In this document: positions 1 through 8,428 of the stretch, piece after piece
Layout of the letters: each line of letters starts with the position of its first letter
Position numbering within the stretch: position 1 is the first letter of the stretch
Assembly: GCA_031271685.1 (NCBI GenBank)
Contig: JAISVH010000117.1
Location: 1 to 64,000 of the forward strand
Length of the DNA: 64,000 bases
Source: Eubacterium sp.
GTDB lineage: Bacteria > Bacillota > Clostridia > Oscillospirales > Ruminococcaceae
Direction of reading: 5' to 3'
Translations under genes and position numbers: made by a program
The notes under the pieces: generated by a model
The model's database searches: none
Told to the model about the DNA's origin: nothing
Seen by the model: only the letters and a program-made list of their open reading frames with translations

Positions 1-366
1 GAAAAAATATTTGATATTTTAAAAGAAATTCCCCTTTTAGAAGATATAAAAATTATCGGACAGCCCGAACCGGGAGCTTTTGAATTTGAGTTAAAAGCCA
101 AACACGGAGCGGATATTCGTCGTGATATTTCGTTACGGTTAGCTACCAACAATTTTCCTATTTTAACGCTAAAATCCAATGAGCTGAGTTTGGAAGAAAT
201 ATTCATCAAATTAACCAGCGCGGAACCCATGCCGACAGACGACGGAGAAGCGGCGCTCACGGACATGGTCTGCAAAAATATAAACGAAACAAAAACGCAA
301 ATATCGGAAACTGATGAAAAACAAACCGATGAAAACGACAATAAAAATAACGAGGAGAAAACTTGA
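1..366 (+). CDS. ABC transporter ATP-binding protein (GldA-like), C-terminal part
   Basis: Frame 1 is open from the first base to a TGA at 364-366, so the gene is cut by the window edge and about 121 C-terminal residues remain. The stretch NELSLEEIFIKLT is typical of the end of ABC-2-type exporter ATPases, where 'SLEEVFLKLT' follows the regulatory domain. A hydrophilic acidic tail rich in E, D, K and N follows. Walker motifs lie outside the window. The stop overlaps the ATG of the next gene by one base (TGATG), so the ATPase and the permease are translationally coupled. I infer that it powers the membrane proteins encoded next, as in the GldA/F/G-like exporters of Firmicutes. The substrate is unknown. 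Confidence 0.85.
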   Translation, partial: EKIFDILKEIPLLEDIKIIGQPEPGAFEFELKAKHGADIRRDISLRLATNNFPILTLKSNELSLEEIFIKLTSAEPMPTDDGEAALTDMVCKNINETKTQISETDEKQTDENDNKNNEEKT

Positions 367-1070
367 TGAAAAGCATTTTAAAACGCGAATTTAAGTCGTA
401 TTTTATTTCTCCGCTAGGATATGTATTTATAGCAATAAGCTTTTTTGCTTCCGGCATTTTCTTCTTTGACTATTCTTTGTCGAGGGGTTCCACCGACATA
501 AGCGGCGTATATCAATCAATGTACGTCATCATAATGATTATGATCCCGATACTTTCAATGCGCCTTATGGCGGACGATAAAAAACATAAAACCGATCAGT
601 TATTGCTCACTTCACCAATAAATCTTTTCGGTCTGGTCTTCGGAAAGTTTTTGGCGGCTTATTTTGTTTTTATGATCGCCACCGCTATAATACCTATTTA
701 TGCCGTGGCGACATCATTTTACGGCGAAGTCAGCTGGAAGATAGTATTCGGTTATCATACGGGTTTTGCCCTGACCGGCGGAGTATATGTTGCGCTTGGG
801 ATATTAATTTCATCGCTGACGGAAAATCAGATGATAGCCGCTATCGTAGGCATTATTTTGAATATCGTTATATTTTTGATGAATTATATAGTTGTCGTCG
901 TTCCGATAGAGTTAGTCAAAGAAATAATCCGCGCGCTATCGATTTTTGACAGATTTTCAGAATTTACTCTCGGTATTTTTAGTCTATCAGGAATAATGTT
1001 TTTCTTGTCGCTTATATTTGTGTTTTTATTTATTACCGTCCGGATTTTAGAGCGCAGACGTTGGGCATAA
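366..1070 (+). CDS. ABC-2 type permease (GldF-like)
   Basis: A 234-aa polytopic membrane protein with about six hydrophobic segments and a short cytoplasmic N-terminus (MKSILKREFKSYF), as in ABC-2 permeases. The track starts at a TTG at 363, but the ATG at 366 overlaps the stop of the ATPase gene and is the better start. The motif RLMADDKKHKTDQLLLTSPI matches the family, where 'R.(l)aEErrsGTiElLLtaPv' forms a coupling helix. It lies first in a run with the GldG-like and DUF4340 proteins. In Bacteroidetes such genes serve gliding motility. In Clostridia they are common without gliding, so the name describes homology rather than function. Confidence 0.85.
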   Translation: MKSILKREFKSYFISPLGYVFIAISFFASGIFFFDYSLSRGSTDISGVYQSMYVIIMIMIPILSMRLMADDKKHKTDQLLLTSPINLFGLVFGKFLAAYFVFMIATAIIPIYAVATSFYGEVSWKIVFGYHTGFALTGGVYVALGILISSLTENQMIAAIVGIILNIVIFLMNYIVVVVPIELVKEIIRALSIFDRFSEFTLGIFSLSGIMFFLSLIFVFLFITVRILERRRWA

Positions 1071-1082
1071 AAAGGAGATATC

Positions 1083-2639
1083 ATGCAAGAAAAGAATATC
1101 AAAAAAATATCTGTTTTAAAAAAAATTAAGCGCGGAAGTTTTTCTGCGTTGCTCACAATCATCGTAATAGCAGCCGTGATTTTATTTAACGTAATATTAA
1201 AAATACTTCCGGATCGCTTCAACGTTAAGATTGATCTCACTGAAAACAGGCTTTTTTCAATCGAGCAGTCTACCTCTGAATATCTCAAAAATCTCGACAG
1301 CGATATAAAATTCATAATTACTAGCAGCGAAGAAAACTTTCTTGCGTCGGGAACCGATATTTATTACTCACAGATGAATGAAACGGCAAGACTTTTTGCG
1401 CAAAATTCCAGTAAAATTACCCTAGAGTATACCGACCTTATCAAAAATCCTTCGCTTTCAGGTAAATACACCTCCGGAGCAGAAGCTTTAGCGCCGTTTA
1501 ATATTATTGTCGAATCTGAAAAAACCGGTCGCTATAAAGTTCTGGCTCAAGACGATTATTTGGATATCAAATATTTTGGCGCTGACGGCTCCCAAATAAG
1601 TGAAGAGGAAGCTTCAATGTATTCAACATTCGGCATGGAGGTTTTTAGGGATGTCAGCGCCGCAGCCGAGCAGTCTATCCTATCCGCCATAATGTCGGTA
1701 ATTAACGATAATCCAATAAGGATCGCATTTACAAACGGTTTTGACGAAGGGTCAGCGCTTGGCGACGGCACCTTTGATTACAGCGGGTTTATGGATCTTC
1801 TAGAAAAAAATTCTTATTTAATAGAAACCTTGGATTTAAATTTAACCAATGAAATTAACGAAGATATTGATTTTTTAATTTCATACGGGCCAAAAAATGA
1901 CTATGACAATCAAACAATAAGTAAAATAGACAGATGGCTTGATAACAACGGGAATTACGGCAAAAATTTTGTTTTTATTCCATGGGTCGGCATTGAAACA
2001 CCTAATATTGATGCTTTTTTGGCAGAATGGGGATTAAAGCTTGACAAAAGCATTATTTGGCAAACAGACTTAAATTATGTCGGCGGCTCGGAGAATATAC
2101 AGCAATACCTTAAAGTATCAGATAGCGATTACAGCTCAAGCTTTGAAAACGGAAGGTTTTTTGGTTATTTGATACGCGCTGTCGATCTTTTGTTCGAAAC
2201 CAACGCCAATATTACCACTTCAGTTCTTTTAGAGTCTTTTGACGGAGCGGTAAGAATGCCGATCGAAGGATTGGGAGATAATGAGATCGATACCCTTAAA
2301 AAAGGTGTTTTAAATGCGGCGGCTGAAAGTAAAAAAGCCCGCTATGACGATGACGGAGATTACGAAAGTCGTGTTTTAGTTTTTGGCAGCGCATTTCTTT
2401 TTGATAACAACTTGCTGACCGCCGAACAGTTTAACCACGCTGAATATTTCGTTAATCTTTTTAATATTTTAAGTGGCAAGGAAACGGAAATAACTCTATC
2501 ACCAAAAACCTTTATGTTGCCTACTCTTAATATACCAGCGGCTGACGCCTATATTATCGCCGGTTCGTTCTGCCTTATACTGCCAATAGGGGTGCTCGTG
2601 TCAGGGATAGCAATATGGCTGAGGAGACGTCGAAAATGA
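1083..2639 (+). CDS. GldG-family ABC-associated extracytoplasmic protein
   Basis: 518 aa. An N-terminal membrane segment (about residues 20-42) is followed by a large extracytoplasmic region starting DLTENRLFSIEQST, the hallmark opening of the GldG/IflA-type DUF4350-like family. A C-terminal membrane helix (about 490-512) ends in RRRRK. It starts 12 bp after the permease behind AAAAGGAG. The ATG of the next gene overlaps its stop (ATGA). It probably forms the ABC complex with the two preceding products. The family is widespread in Clostridia but its substrate is not known. Confidence 0.8.
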   Translation: MQEKNIKKISVLKKIKRGSFSALLTIIVIAAVILFNVILKILPDRFNVKIDLTENRLFSIEQSTSEYLKNLDSDIKFIITSSEENFLASGTDIYYSQMNETARLFAQNSSKITLEYTDLIKNPSLSGKYTSGAEALAPFNIIVESEKTGRYKVLAQDDYLDIKYFGADGSQISEEEASMYSTFGMEVFRDVSAAAEQSILSAIMSVINDNPIRIAFTNGFDEGSALGDGTFDYSGFMDLLEKNSYLIETLDLNLTNEINEDIDFLISYGPKNDYDNQTISKIDRWLDNNGNYGKNFVFIPWVGIETPNIDAFLAEWGLKLDKSIIWQTDLNYVGGSENIQQYLKVSDSDYSSSFENGRFFGYLIRAVDLLFETNANITTSVLLESFDGAVRMPIEGLGDNEIDTLKKGVLNAAAESKKARYDDDGDYESRVLVFGSAFLFDNNLLTAEQFNHAEYFVNLFNILSGKETEITLSPKTFMLPTLNIPAADAYIIAGSFCLILPIGVLVSGIAIWLRRRRK

Positions 2640-3982
2640 AAAAAAACACTAAAATAATCTTATTCTCACTGTTAGGCCTTATGATTTTAGGGGCGATTTT
2701 AGCTGTTCTTGTCATGACTGAACCTCTTTCAGAACAGCCGTCTGTTGAAAATATAACAGAAACTATATCTCTTATTAACCGTGACTTAAATGAAGTAGAA
2801 AGCGCTGAAATAACTAACGCAACCGGGAACTATATTATAAAATCATCAGGCGGCGCGTATTACATCGAAAATTTGGATCAAGATATAAAAACCAATCAGG
2901 CGGAATTCACTAAAAATTTAGGTTATTTAGCCCTGCTTCCGGCGGAAGAATTAGTCGAAGAAACAGATGACTTATTAAAATATGGGCTTGATTCTCCACG
3001 CGCAAAAATAACCGTGAATTTTAACGACAAAAGCGGTTATATTCTAAATATAGGTGATGACGCTCCAATAGAAAGCAAAACTTATATTTCGATAAACAAA
3101 GAAAAAAAAGTTTATACTATACAGTCGTTTAAGGTCGCCCCATTCATGTTGGATCAATTCAGCTATGTCGAAAAGCTACTTTTTCCGGCATATGAGCCGC
3201 AAAGCGGAAAAGAAATAGAACGGGTCGAAATCACCGGGTCAGACGGAAAAGCTATTGTTATCGAACCCAATCAAAACGGCTCATTTACTATGACTAAACC
3301 GCAAAAGCTTATGATAAGCTATGAGAAAAGCGAAGATTATATTTACGGCCTGTTAGGTCTTGAGGCAGATCGTGCTGTTGGAACATTTAAACTAAATTGG
3401 GAGCATAAAGTAACTGTCCGATATAACAACGAAGAATACACCCTTTTTATCGGTAAAGAAACAAATGACGGATATTACGCTTCGGCAAACACATTTCCGG
3501 GAATGGTGTTCGTAATAGGCGCTGAAAAACTCCCATGGATCGGAGTAACCCCTGAAACACTCATGTCTAATCTGTTTCTGATGCCATATATTCATGACTT
3601 AAGCCAATACGTGATTGAGACGGACGGCAAAACTATTACCGTTACAGTTAGCGGCGATGCCGAAAGCGAAGAATTTTTGCTAGACGGAAACGTTATAGAA
3701 CCATCTCGCGCTAAAGACATGTATCAATATATGATAAGCGCTTTTGCCGAAAGCATTTATAAAGAAAATCCCGAAGGTTTGCCTTTGGCTCGTTTTATCT
3801 ATCGATATAAGGACAGTGCGAAGCCTGACGATATAGTCGAATTTTACGGTTCCAACGACCGTAGCCTGATAATCAAGGTCAACGGTGAAACAAGCTATAA
3901 ATGCCGTGAAAACTTTTTTAAAAGGCTAGTGCAAAACATAAACGCGTTTGAAAGCGGAGAAAAAATCATTACAAGTTGGTAA
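2636..3982 (+). CDS. DUF4340 domain-containing membrane-anchored protein
   Basis: 448 aa from the ATG at 2636. I prefer this start over 2615 because GAGGAG lies about nine bases upstream and the ATGA overlap with the gldG-like stop indicates coupling. One N-terminal transmembrane helix (ILFSLLGLMILGAILAVLVM) anchors a long extracytoplasmic part. Repeated units of the form 'YGLDSPRAKITVNF...YILNIGDDAP...YISINKEKKVYTI' are typical of DUF4340. This is the usual fourth member of GldA/F/G-like operons in Firmicutes. Its function is not established; from context it is an accessory subunit of the ABC system. Confidence 0.85.
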   Translation: MKKNTKIILFSLLGLMILGAILAVLVMTEPLSEQPSVENITETISLINRDLNEVESAEITNATGNYIIKSSGGAYYIENLDQDIKTNQAEFTKNLGYLALLPAEELVEETDDLLKYGLDSPRAKITVNFNDKSGYILNIGDDAPIESKTYISINKEKKVYTIQSFKVAPFMLDQFSYVEKLLFPAYEPQSGKEIERVEITGSDGKAIVIEPNQNGSFTMTKPQKLMISYEKSEDYIYGLLGLEADRAVGTFKLNWEHKVTVRYNNEEYTLFIGKETNDGYYASANTFPGMVFVIGAEKLPWIGVTPETLMSNLFLMPYIHDLSQYVIETDGKTITVTVSGDAESEEFLLDGNVIEPSRAKDMYQYMISAFAESIYKENPEGLPLARFIYRYKDSAKPDDIVEFYGSNDRSLIIKVNGETSYKCRENFFKRLVQNINAFESGEKIITSW

Positions 3983-4024
3983 CCATTAATTGGTTATATA
4001 AAATTTGATACTAGGAGTGGGGAT

Positions 4025-4303
4025 ATGGAAAAAAGTAAATTTGCAATGTATAAAGGATATCCACTGGTACGCAAGGGCAAAGAGATCTATTACGGAAACA
4101 TGTCAGATGAATATGTCTGTATGATAAGCATTGTTTCAACCCATAAGGTCAAAGATTTGGAAATAGCTGACAAAATAAAGGTAATGTTACTGCATACCGC
4201 CGCCGAAAATGATGCCGGAAGCATGATATTGAGAAACAGCGACCGAGACAATCTTTACGACGCACTTGAGGTGTCACATAACTGGTTAATAAAGACGCAG
4301 TAG
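4025..4303 (+). CDS. Small conserved-type hypothetical protein
   Basis: 92 aa, with a ribosome binding site (aggagtgggg) just before the ATG. I do not recognise the family. It has no signal peptide or membrane helix and reads like a small soluble alpha/beta protein (YPLVRKGKEIYYGNMSDEYVCMI). It lies 42 bp after the DUF4340 gene on the same strand and may be the last gene of that operon. Base composition and codon use resemble the neighbours. Confidence 0.7.
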   Translation: MEKSKFAMYKGYPLVRKGKEIYYGNMSDEYVCMISIVSTHKVKDLEIADKIKVMLLHTAAENDAGSMILRNSDRDNLYDALEVSHNWLIKTQ

Positions 4304-4540
4304 TCTTAGCAATTTTTTATAAAATGTTTACGTTTTTCAAAATGCTGCTCTGCAGCTTTGTCGCAGTGCGCCTCTTGAGGATTGACAAGCAAAATGACAA
4401 AACGGGAAAACGTGGTAAAACGCATAATAACTAATTAAATTTGATAAAAAAGGTGATATTTAAGCGGTTTTTCGTGCAACGACGCGCAAAAATTATTTTT
4501 AGTTTGGAGTGCTAACTTGTCAAATGAAAATGAGCCGAAA

Positions 4541-4570
4541 CCGCCGATTTGCCATCGGCGGCTGTTTTTT
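4541..4570 (+). terminator. Rho-independent terminator
   Basis: Perfect 8-bp stem CCGCCGAT / ATCGGCGG with a 5-nt loop (TTGCC), followed by CTGTTTTTT. The T-tract is on the plus strand. It lies 240 bp after the small gene at 4025, so either that transcript is long or an unannotated short transcript ends here. Confidence 0.85.
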
Positions 4571-4781
4571 AGGCTGACCGTTTAATGAATTATTTAAGAG
4601 CGTTTAAACAGCGGTGTAATGCGTTTAAATTAAAAATTAGCGGCAAGCACCGATTAAAGAGAATTTAAGGCTTAATTGTTCTTTGTTATTCTAAGTACGA
4701 GCAACATTAATTGTGGATACAAACTAAATATAAAAAATTGATTTTGAGGGGATTTTCGTAGTCAAAAGCCGTAAATATAAT

Positions 4782-4811
4782 AAAACCGCGCTTTTTTAGT
4801 AGCGCGGTTTT
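4782..4811 (-). terminator. Bidirectional-type terminator after rplA
   Basis: Stem AAAACCGCGCT / AGCGCGGTTTT (11 bp) with an 8-nt loop. On both strands the stem ends in a run of four or five T. On the minus strand it lies about 100 bp beyond the rplA stop and should end the ribosomal operon there. Confidence 0.75.
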
Positions 4812-4911
4812 TGTCATTTCGCTTAGCAAATTTTGACAGTTCGCTTGGCAAGCAACAGCTCTTTCAGCAACGAACGTAAATATGGAAGTGAAATTTACGC
4901 AGTTATATTAA

Positions 4912-5604
4912 TTACACTCCATACTTAACAGTATTCACCTTAACCCCCGGACCCATTGTCGAAGAAACGGTACAACTCCTGATATACTGCCCTTTTGCAG
5001 CGGCTGGCTTAGCCTTGACCACAGCCCCGATGAGAGTGGAAAAGTTTTCTTCAAGTTTTTCCTTTCCAAAAGAAGCCTTTCCAATAGGGCAATGAATAAT
5101 ATTGGTTTTATCCAACCTATACTCAATTTTACCAGCTTTCGCTTCGGTAACTGCCTTTCCGACTTCGGGGGTCACGGTGCCGGCTTTTGGATTGGGCATT
5201 AGCCCACGTGGTCCTAAAATCTTACCTAAACGACCAACCACGCCCATCATGTCAGGTGTTGCTATAACCACGTCAAAATCCATCCATCCACTCTGAATTT
5301 TGCCGACCGTATCATCGTCAGCAACAAAATCCGAACCGGCGTCCTCCGCTTCTTTTATCTTATCGCCTTTAGCGAACACCATAGTGCGAACTTTTTTGCC
5401 CGTCCCATTCGGTAAAACTACTGCGCCGCGCACCTGTTGGTCGGCATGACGTGAATCAACTCCCAAGCGTATGTGCATTTCAACAGTTTCATCGAACTTT
5501 GCCTTTGCGGTATCACAAACCAACTGCAATGCGTCGGTTGTTTCATAAAGCTTGGTTTTATCTATCTTCTTTAAGCTTTCATTGTATTTTTTTCCGTGCT
5601 TCAT
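4912..5604 (-). CDS. rplA: 50S ribosomal protein L1
   Basis: 230 aa, the usual L1 length. It begins [20 protein letters not shown] and contains the L1 signature region [16 protein letters not shown]1 binds 23S rRNA at the L1 stalk, helps release deacylated tRNA, and in many bacteria represses its own mRNA. The start has a clear AAGGAGG nearby. It is the last gene of the rpmG-secE-nusG-rplK-rplA unit. The rplJ and rplL genes that usually follow in Firmicutes are absent; a terminator comes instead. Confidence 0.98.
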   Translation of the reverse strand: MKHGKKYNESLKKIDKTKLYETTDALQLVCDTAKAKFDETVEMHIRLGVDSRHADQQVRGAVVLPNGTGKKVRTMVFAKGDKIKEAEDAGSDFVADDDTVGKIQSGWMDFDVVIATPDMMGVVGRLGKILGPRGLMPNPKAGTVTPEVGKAVTEAKAGKIEYRLDKTNIIHCPIGKASFGKEKLEENFSTLIGAVVKAKPAAAKGQYIRSCTVSSTMGPGVKVNTVKYGV

Positions 5605-5617
5605 ATAATCCTCCTTA

Positions 5618-5669
5618 GTGGTGACTACTAAACGATATAGTTATAGTATGCCGGCATACTGCCTCCCAC
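5618..5669 (-). promoter_or_regulatory. Putative L1-binding autoregulatory leader between rplK and rplA
   Basis: On the minus strand the rplK-rplA gap contains GTGGGAGG, then a perfect 16-nt palindrome AGTATGCCGGCATACT (5645-5660), then CACCAC directly before the rplA ribosome binding site (TAAGGAGG). The GTGG...CCAC pairing that closes a short stem resembles L1 mRNA-binding sites found at this position in Firmicutes. The assignment rests on position and motif; the fold was not computed. Confidence 0.45.
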
Positions 5670-5686
5670 TTAATTTAAGTTATGTT

Positions 5687-6112
5687 TTATTCTACTACTT
5701 CTATCCCCATTGAACGCGCGGTACCGGCAACCATGGAGATCGCTGCATCAACGCTACCCGCGTTTAAATCGGGCATTTTCTGCTCGGCGATTTGTTTAAC
5801 CTGTTCTCTTGTCACTTTAGCTACTTTGTTTTTATTTGGCACTCCAGACGCCTTGTCAATATTGGCTGCCTTTTTCAGGAGAACTGCCGCAGGCGGGGTT
5901 TTTGTTATAAACGAAAAACTTCTGTCGGCATAAACCGTTATAATAACAGGAATAATAAGCCCTACGTCATTTTTAGTGCGTTCGTTAAACTCTTTTGTAA
6001 AAGACATTATGTTAACGCCGTGCTGTCCCAAAGCCGGGCCAACCGGCGGAGCGGGAGTCGCTTTTCCCGCAGGTATTTGCAATTTTATAAATCCTACTAC
6101 TTTTTGTGCCAT
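5687..6112 (-). CDS. rplK: 50S ribosomal protein L11
   Basis: 141 aa, standard L11 size. Starts [36 protein letters not shown], the invariant N-terminus that contacts thiostrepton-class antibiotics and RelA. The C-terminal RNA-binding domain ends [16 protein letters not shown]11 forms the GTPase-associated centre with 23S rRNA. It is separated from nusG by 327 bp that hold repeat elements, so the operon has been invaded without changing gene order. Confidence 0.98.
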   Translation of the reverse strand: MAQKVVGFIKLQIPAGKATPAPPVGPALGQHGVNIMSFTKEFNERTKNDVGLIIPVIITVYADRSFSFITKTPPAAVLLKKAANIDKASGVPNKNKVAKVTREQVKQIAEQKMPDLNAGSVDAAISMVAGTARSMGIEVVE

Positions 6113-6201
6113 AATATTTTAACCTCACAATAAATTGAATTTTGCTCATACTCCAACACTTGTAATAAATTATCCTCAAAATAACATGCGCTGAAAAGCG
6201 A

Positions 6202-6242
6202 TTCAAACATCTGCGGCGGAGCAGCTTCCAGCGTTTTAACTA
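6202..6242 (+). repeat. Family A repeat, left part only
   Basis: Starts TTCAAACATCTGCGGCGGAG and runs to GCGTTTTAAC. The element then stops and a family C element begins at a TA. Compare the intact copies at 44821 and 53417. It sits in the nusG-rplK gap. Confidence 0.7.
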
Positions 6243-6345
6243 TATAGTCAACATGTAACCTGCCTCCTAAAAGGCGGATTTACTGCAAAATATCATACGG
6301 TTTTGCAGGAATTATCTTTGCTTATTTTCAAGTTAATTTACTATA
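6243..6345 (+). repeat. Family C repeat
   Basis: Bounded by TATAGTCAAC and TTTACTATA. The right half (GTTTTGC...TTGCTTATTTTCAAGTTAATTTACTATA) is shared with copies at 9306, 21918 and 24145. Its inner part contains a GCCTCCTAAAAGGC hairpin like that of family A. Confidence 0.65.
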
Positions 6346-6439
6346 GCTTAAGCTTATCGGCAAGTTTTTTGAAAACAACTATCATAAAATGCTTAATGAA
6401 TTAAATACAGGTATTAGTAAAAATTTTCCATAGACGACG

Positions 6440-6955
6440 CTATATTTTAGATATAGACTGAATATCAAGCTTTGCAGGGGTTTCGCGCCCAAACATTGAA
6501 ACTGTCACCTGAACCGTGCGATTCTGCTCGTCGATTTCACGGACAGTCCCCTCAAACCCTTCTAGCGCTCCGGAAGTGATTTTAACGATTTCTCCAACTG
6601 CGAACGAAACCTGCTTTGCCTGTTTAGTTACACCTAAATTCAAAACCTCTTCATCGGTAAGCGGAATAGGCTTAGATCCAGGTCCGACAAATCCCGTAAC
6701 ACCCCTTGTGTTTCGGCAGATATACCACGACTCGTCGGTCATTATCATTTTTACATATACATAGGTCGGGAAAAGCTTTGTTTCGACCTGCTTAGTTTTG
6801 CCATCCTTCGTCTCCGTCACCACCTCGGTCGGTACCATCATGTCTTGAATCAATTCATGCAGCCCACGGTTTTCCACTACAGTGTTGATGTCGTTCATAA
6901 CCTTATTTTCATATCCAGAATAGGTGTGAAGGATATACCATTTTGCCTCTGACAT
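6440..6955 (-). CDS. nusG: Transcription termination/antitermination protein NusG
   Basis: 171 aa from the second ATG (MSEAKWYILHTYSGYENKV). I prefer it over the first ATG at 6961 because the AAGGGG sequence lies at a workable distance from the second only. The NGN domain covers about residues 1-110 and the KOW motif (FAVGEIVKITSGALEGFEGTV) about 120-150. NusG binds RNA polymerase and links it to Rho or the ribosome. Third gene of the rpmG-led operon. Confidence 0.97.
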   Translation of the reverse strand: MSEAKWYILHTYSGYENKVMNDINTVVENRGLHELIQDMMVPTEVVTETKDGKTKQVETKLFPTYVYVKMIMTDESWYICRNTRGVTGFVGPGSKPIPLTDEEVLNLGVTKQAKQVSFAVGEIVKITSGALEGFEGTVREIDEQNRTVQVTVSMFGRETPAKLDIQSISKI

Positions 6956-7017
6956 CCGCATTCCCCTTAATTTTTTTTGAACTGGTTCTCGTTGCGCAAC
7001 GAAAACATATCATTTGC

Positions 7018-7338
7018 CTATTGCATGTTCAGCAAAGTGCGCAGCCCAAAATTAAAAACCGAGTCTAGCGCCCAAATTGCCAACGATGCAACTACTAACG
7101 CGGCAAGCACCACAAACGTGTTGTTTGCCACCTGCTTTGGAGCAGGCCAAACAACCTTTTTAAATTCCGCTCTCGCGTCTTTATAAAATTTAGCTATTGA
7201 TTTTTTTGGCTTTTTTGAAGCCGCAACCTTAAGGCTATGCTTTTCGTTATCCTTTTTTGCTTTTTGCTCTTCTTTGCTAAGGACTTCTTCCTCTTTTTCG
7301 TTGGCCGCCTTCAGGTCCTTATCATTCTCCTTTGCCAT
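7018..7338 (-). CDS. secE: Preprotein translocase subunit SecE
   Basis: 106 aa. The C-terminal half is a canonical single-helix SecE: IAKFYKDARAEFKKVVWPAPKQVANNTFVVL, then a membrane helix. The first 45 residues are a highly charged E/K-rich extension (KENDKDLKAANEKEEEVLSKEEQ) that B. subtilis SecE lacks. SecE clamps SecY in the translocon. The start has GGGGGAC upstream and the gene sits between rpmG and nusG as expected. Confidence 0.95.
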   Translation of the reverse strand: MAKENDKDLKAANEKEEEVLSKEEQKAKKDNEKHSLKVAASKKPKKSIAKFYKDARAEFKKVVWPAPKQVANNTFVVLAALVVASLAIWALDSVFNFGLRTLLNMQ

Positions 7339-7353
7339 ATGAAGTCCCCCTTT

Positions 7354-7503
7354 CTACTTTGACTCTTTATGAAGAGTGTGCTTTCGGCAAAATTTGCAAT
7401 GCTTATTCATTTCTATTCTGTCAGGATCATTTTTCTTGTTTTTCATGGTATTGTAGTTGCGCTGCTTGCACTCGGTGCAAGCGAGTGTAATTTTAACTCT
7501 CAT
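7354..7503 (-). CDS. rpmG: 50S ribosomal protein L33
   Basis: 49 aa, too short for the ORF track. Translation reads [19 protein letters not shown], then [19 protein letters not shown], ending HKESK. Two CxxC pairs (CTEC and CKFC) mark the zinc-binding C+ form of L33. The ATG is preceded by GGAGG at nine bases. It is the first gene after a consensus promoter and leads the secE-nusG-rplK-rplA operon. Confidence 0.96.
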   Translation of the reverse strand: MRVKITLACTECKQRNYNTMKNKKNDPDRIEMNKHCKFCRKHTLHKESK

Positions 7504-7595
7504 TTAACGGCGCCTCCTTCATTTATTAAAGTTTTGGTCCTCCCTCATAAATTTTACGGGCACAAAAAAATAAACCCCTAATTTGAGGTATAATA

Positions 7596-7624
7596 ATTAT
7601 ATCACATAAAAAATGAATTGTCAA
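7596..7624 (-). promoter_or_regulatory. Sigma-A promoter of the rpmG-secE-nusG-rplK-rplA operon
   Basis: Minus strand TTGACA (7619-7624), 17-bp spacer, TATAAT (7596-7601). Both hexamers are perfect. It lies about 90 bp upstream of rpmG, as expected for a highly expressed ribosomal operon. Confidence 0.93.
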
Positions 7625-7654
7625 TAGTAATATATTATATTTTTTATAATTTTT

Positions 7655-7731
7655 TTCAAACATCTGCGACGGAGCCGCTGTCAGCGTTTTATCGCCCAAA
7701 GCCTAATAGGGGGGGCATAAACGCGGTTATA
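7655..7731 (+). repeat. Family A repeat (internally shortened), supplies the queT stop
   Basis: Runs from TTCAAACATCTGCG to ACGCGGTTATA and lacks part of the middle. Its right end, read on the minus strand as TATAACCGCG, contains the TAA that ends the QueT-like gene (7727-7729). Confidence 0.85.
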
Positions 7732-8269
7732 TTTTTTTAAGATATTTTTCGGGCAAAGCCCCGATAAGTTTCATAAAAACGGGATATTTCATAAATAAAA
7801 ACCTAAACAGCGCCACACCGGAAACCGAAACTACCATAAATTCCCCTAACGAAACCGTTAAAATCGATAAAACAATAGGTTCATTAAAGAAAAAAAACAG
7901 CATAAACCCTATTAATAACCCATTTGTGATGGTGGGAAATATACTTGAAATCCATATGTTTTTACACCCCGACATTAAAATTGCCGCAACGGCTGTCGCC
8001 GCTGACCCAAAAATAACATCAGCAAGACCAAAAGGCCCGACGATATTCGCTAGGGCGCACCCGATTATCATTGAAATGATATATTCCGGATTAAAAAAAC
8101 AAAGCAGCATAAGCGTCTCAGACAATCTGAACTGCACCGGCCCATAGGCAATCGGCGCAATAAAAAGTGTAAGCGCAAAATAAAGCGCCGCTACAACGGC
8201 GATCCGCACAACACCATTAACGCTGAAACATATTTTTTTTAGCGCGCTGAAATCAAAAAATTTTGACAT
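7727..8269 (-). CDS. queT: QueT-family transporter (queuosine precursor ECF S-component)
   Basis: 180 aa from the ATG at 8269, chosen because AAGGAG lies 10 bases upstream; the longer ORF to 8311 would start inside the promoter region. Five or six hydrophobic helices. The motif IAPIAYGPVQFRLSETLMLLCFFNPEYI is diagnostic of the QueT family, the substrate-binding component of energy-coupling-factor transporters for preQ0/queuine-type precursors. No preQ1 riboswitch is recognisable in the leader. The stop codon is provided by a family A repeat. Confidence 0.85.
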   Translation of the reverse strand: MSKFFDFSALKKICFSVNGVVRIAVVAALYFALTLFIAPIAYGPVQFRLSETLMLLCFFNPEYIISMIIGCALANIVGPFGLADVIFGSAATAVAAILMSGCKNIWISSIFPTITNGLLIGFMLFFFFNEPIVLSILTVSLGEFMVVSVSGVALFRFLFMKYPVFMKLIGALPEKYLKKI

Positions 8270-8319
8270 AATTGCAATTCTCCTTGTTTTTAAAGTGGTT
8301 ATCAAGAACACTTAAGTTG

Positions 8320-8348
8320 ATGATACCAAATTTTTTAAAAAATGTCAA
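8320..8348 (-). promoter_or_regulatory. Promoter of queT
   Basis: Minus strand TTGACA (8343-8348), 17-bp spacer, TATCAT (8320-8325). It lies 51 bp upstream of the chosen queT start and is divergent from the SGNH gene promoter. Confidence 0.85.
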
Positions 8349-8354
8349 TAGCCC

Positions 8355-8383
8355 TTGCGTTATTTAATAAAATATTGTATAAT
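8355..8383 (+). promoter_or_regulatory. Promoter of the SGNH hydrolase gene
   Basis: TTGCGT (8355-8360), 17-bp spacer, TATAAT (8378-8383). The chosen ATG is at 8429. Confidence 0.8.
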
Positions 8384-8428
8384 ATAAAAGTTATTTACAA
8401 CAAGAACTCAACTAAAGAGGTTACGCTT

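Larger units (their letters stand above)
4304..4911. other. 608-bp intergenic region between convergent units
   Basis: No convincing gene is seen. It carries two strong hairpins, annotated separately, that close the plus-strand ABC unit and the minus-strand ribosomal operon. The 240 bp before the first hairpin are AT-rich. They could hold a small transcript ending at the 4541 hairpin, but I see no recognisable RNA family or promoter. Confidence 0.5.

Noticed and set aside
4304-4540. Small RNA (6S, SRP or similar) ending at the 4541 terminator
   Set aside because: No conserved motifs of these RNAs and no clear promoter; only the terminator is supported.
8270-8350. preQ1 riboswitch before the QueT-type gene
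   Set aside because: The leader is only about 45 nt and lacks the preQ1-I stem and A-rich tail pattern.
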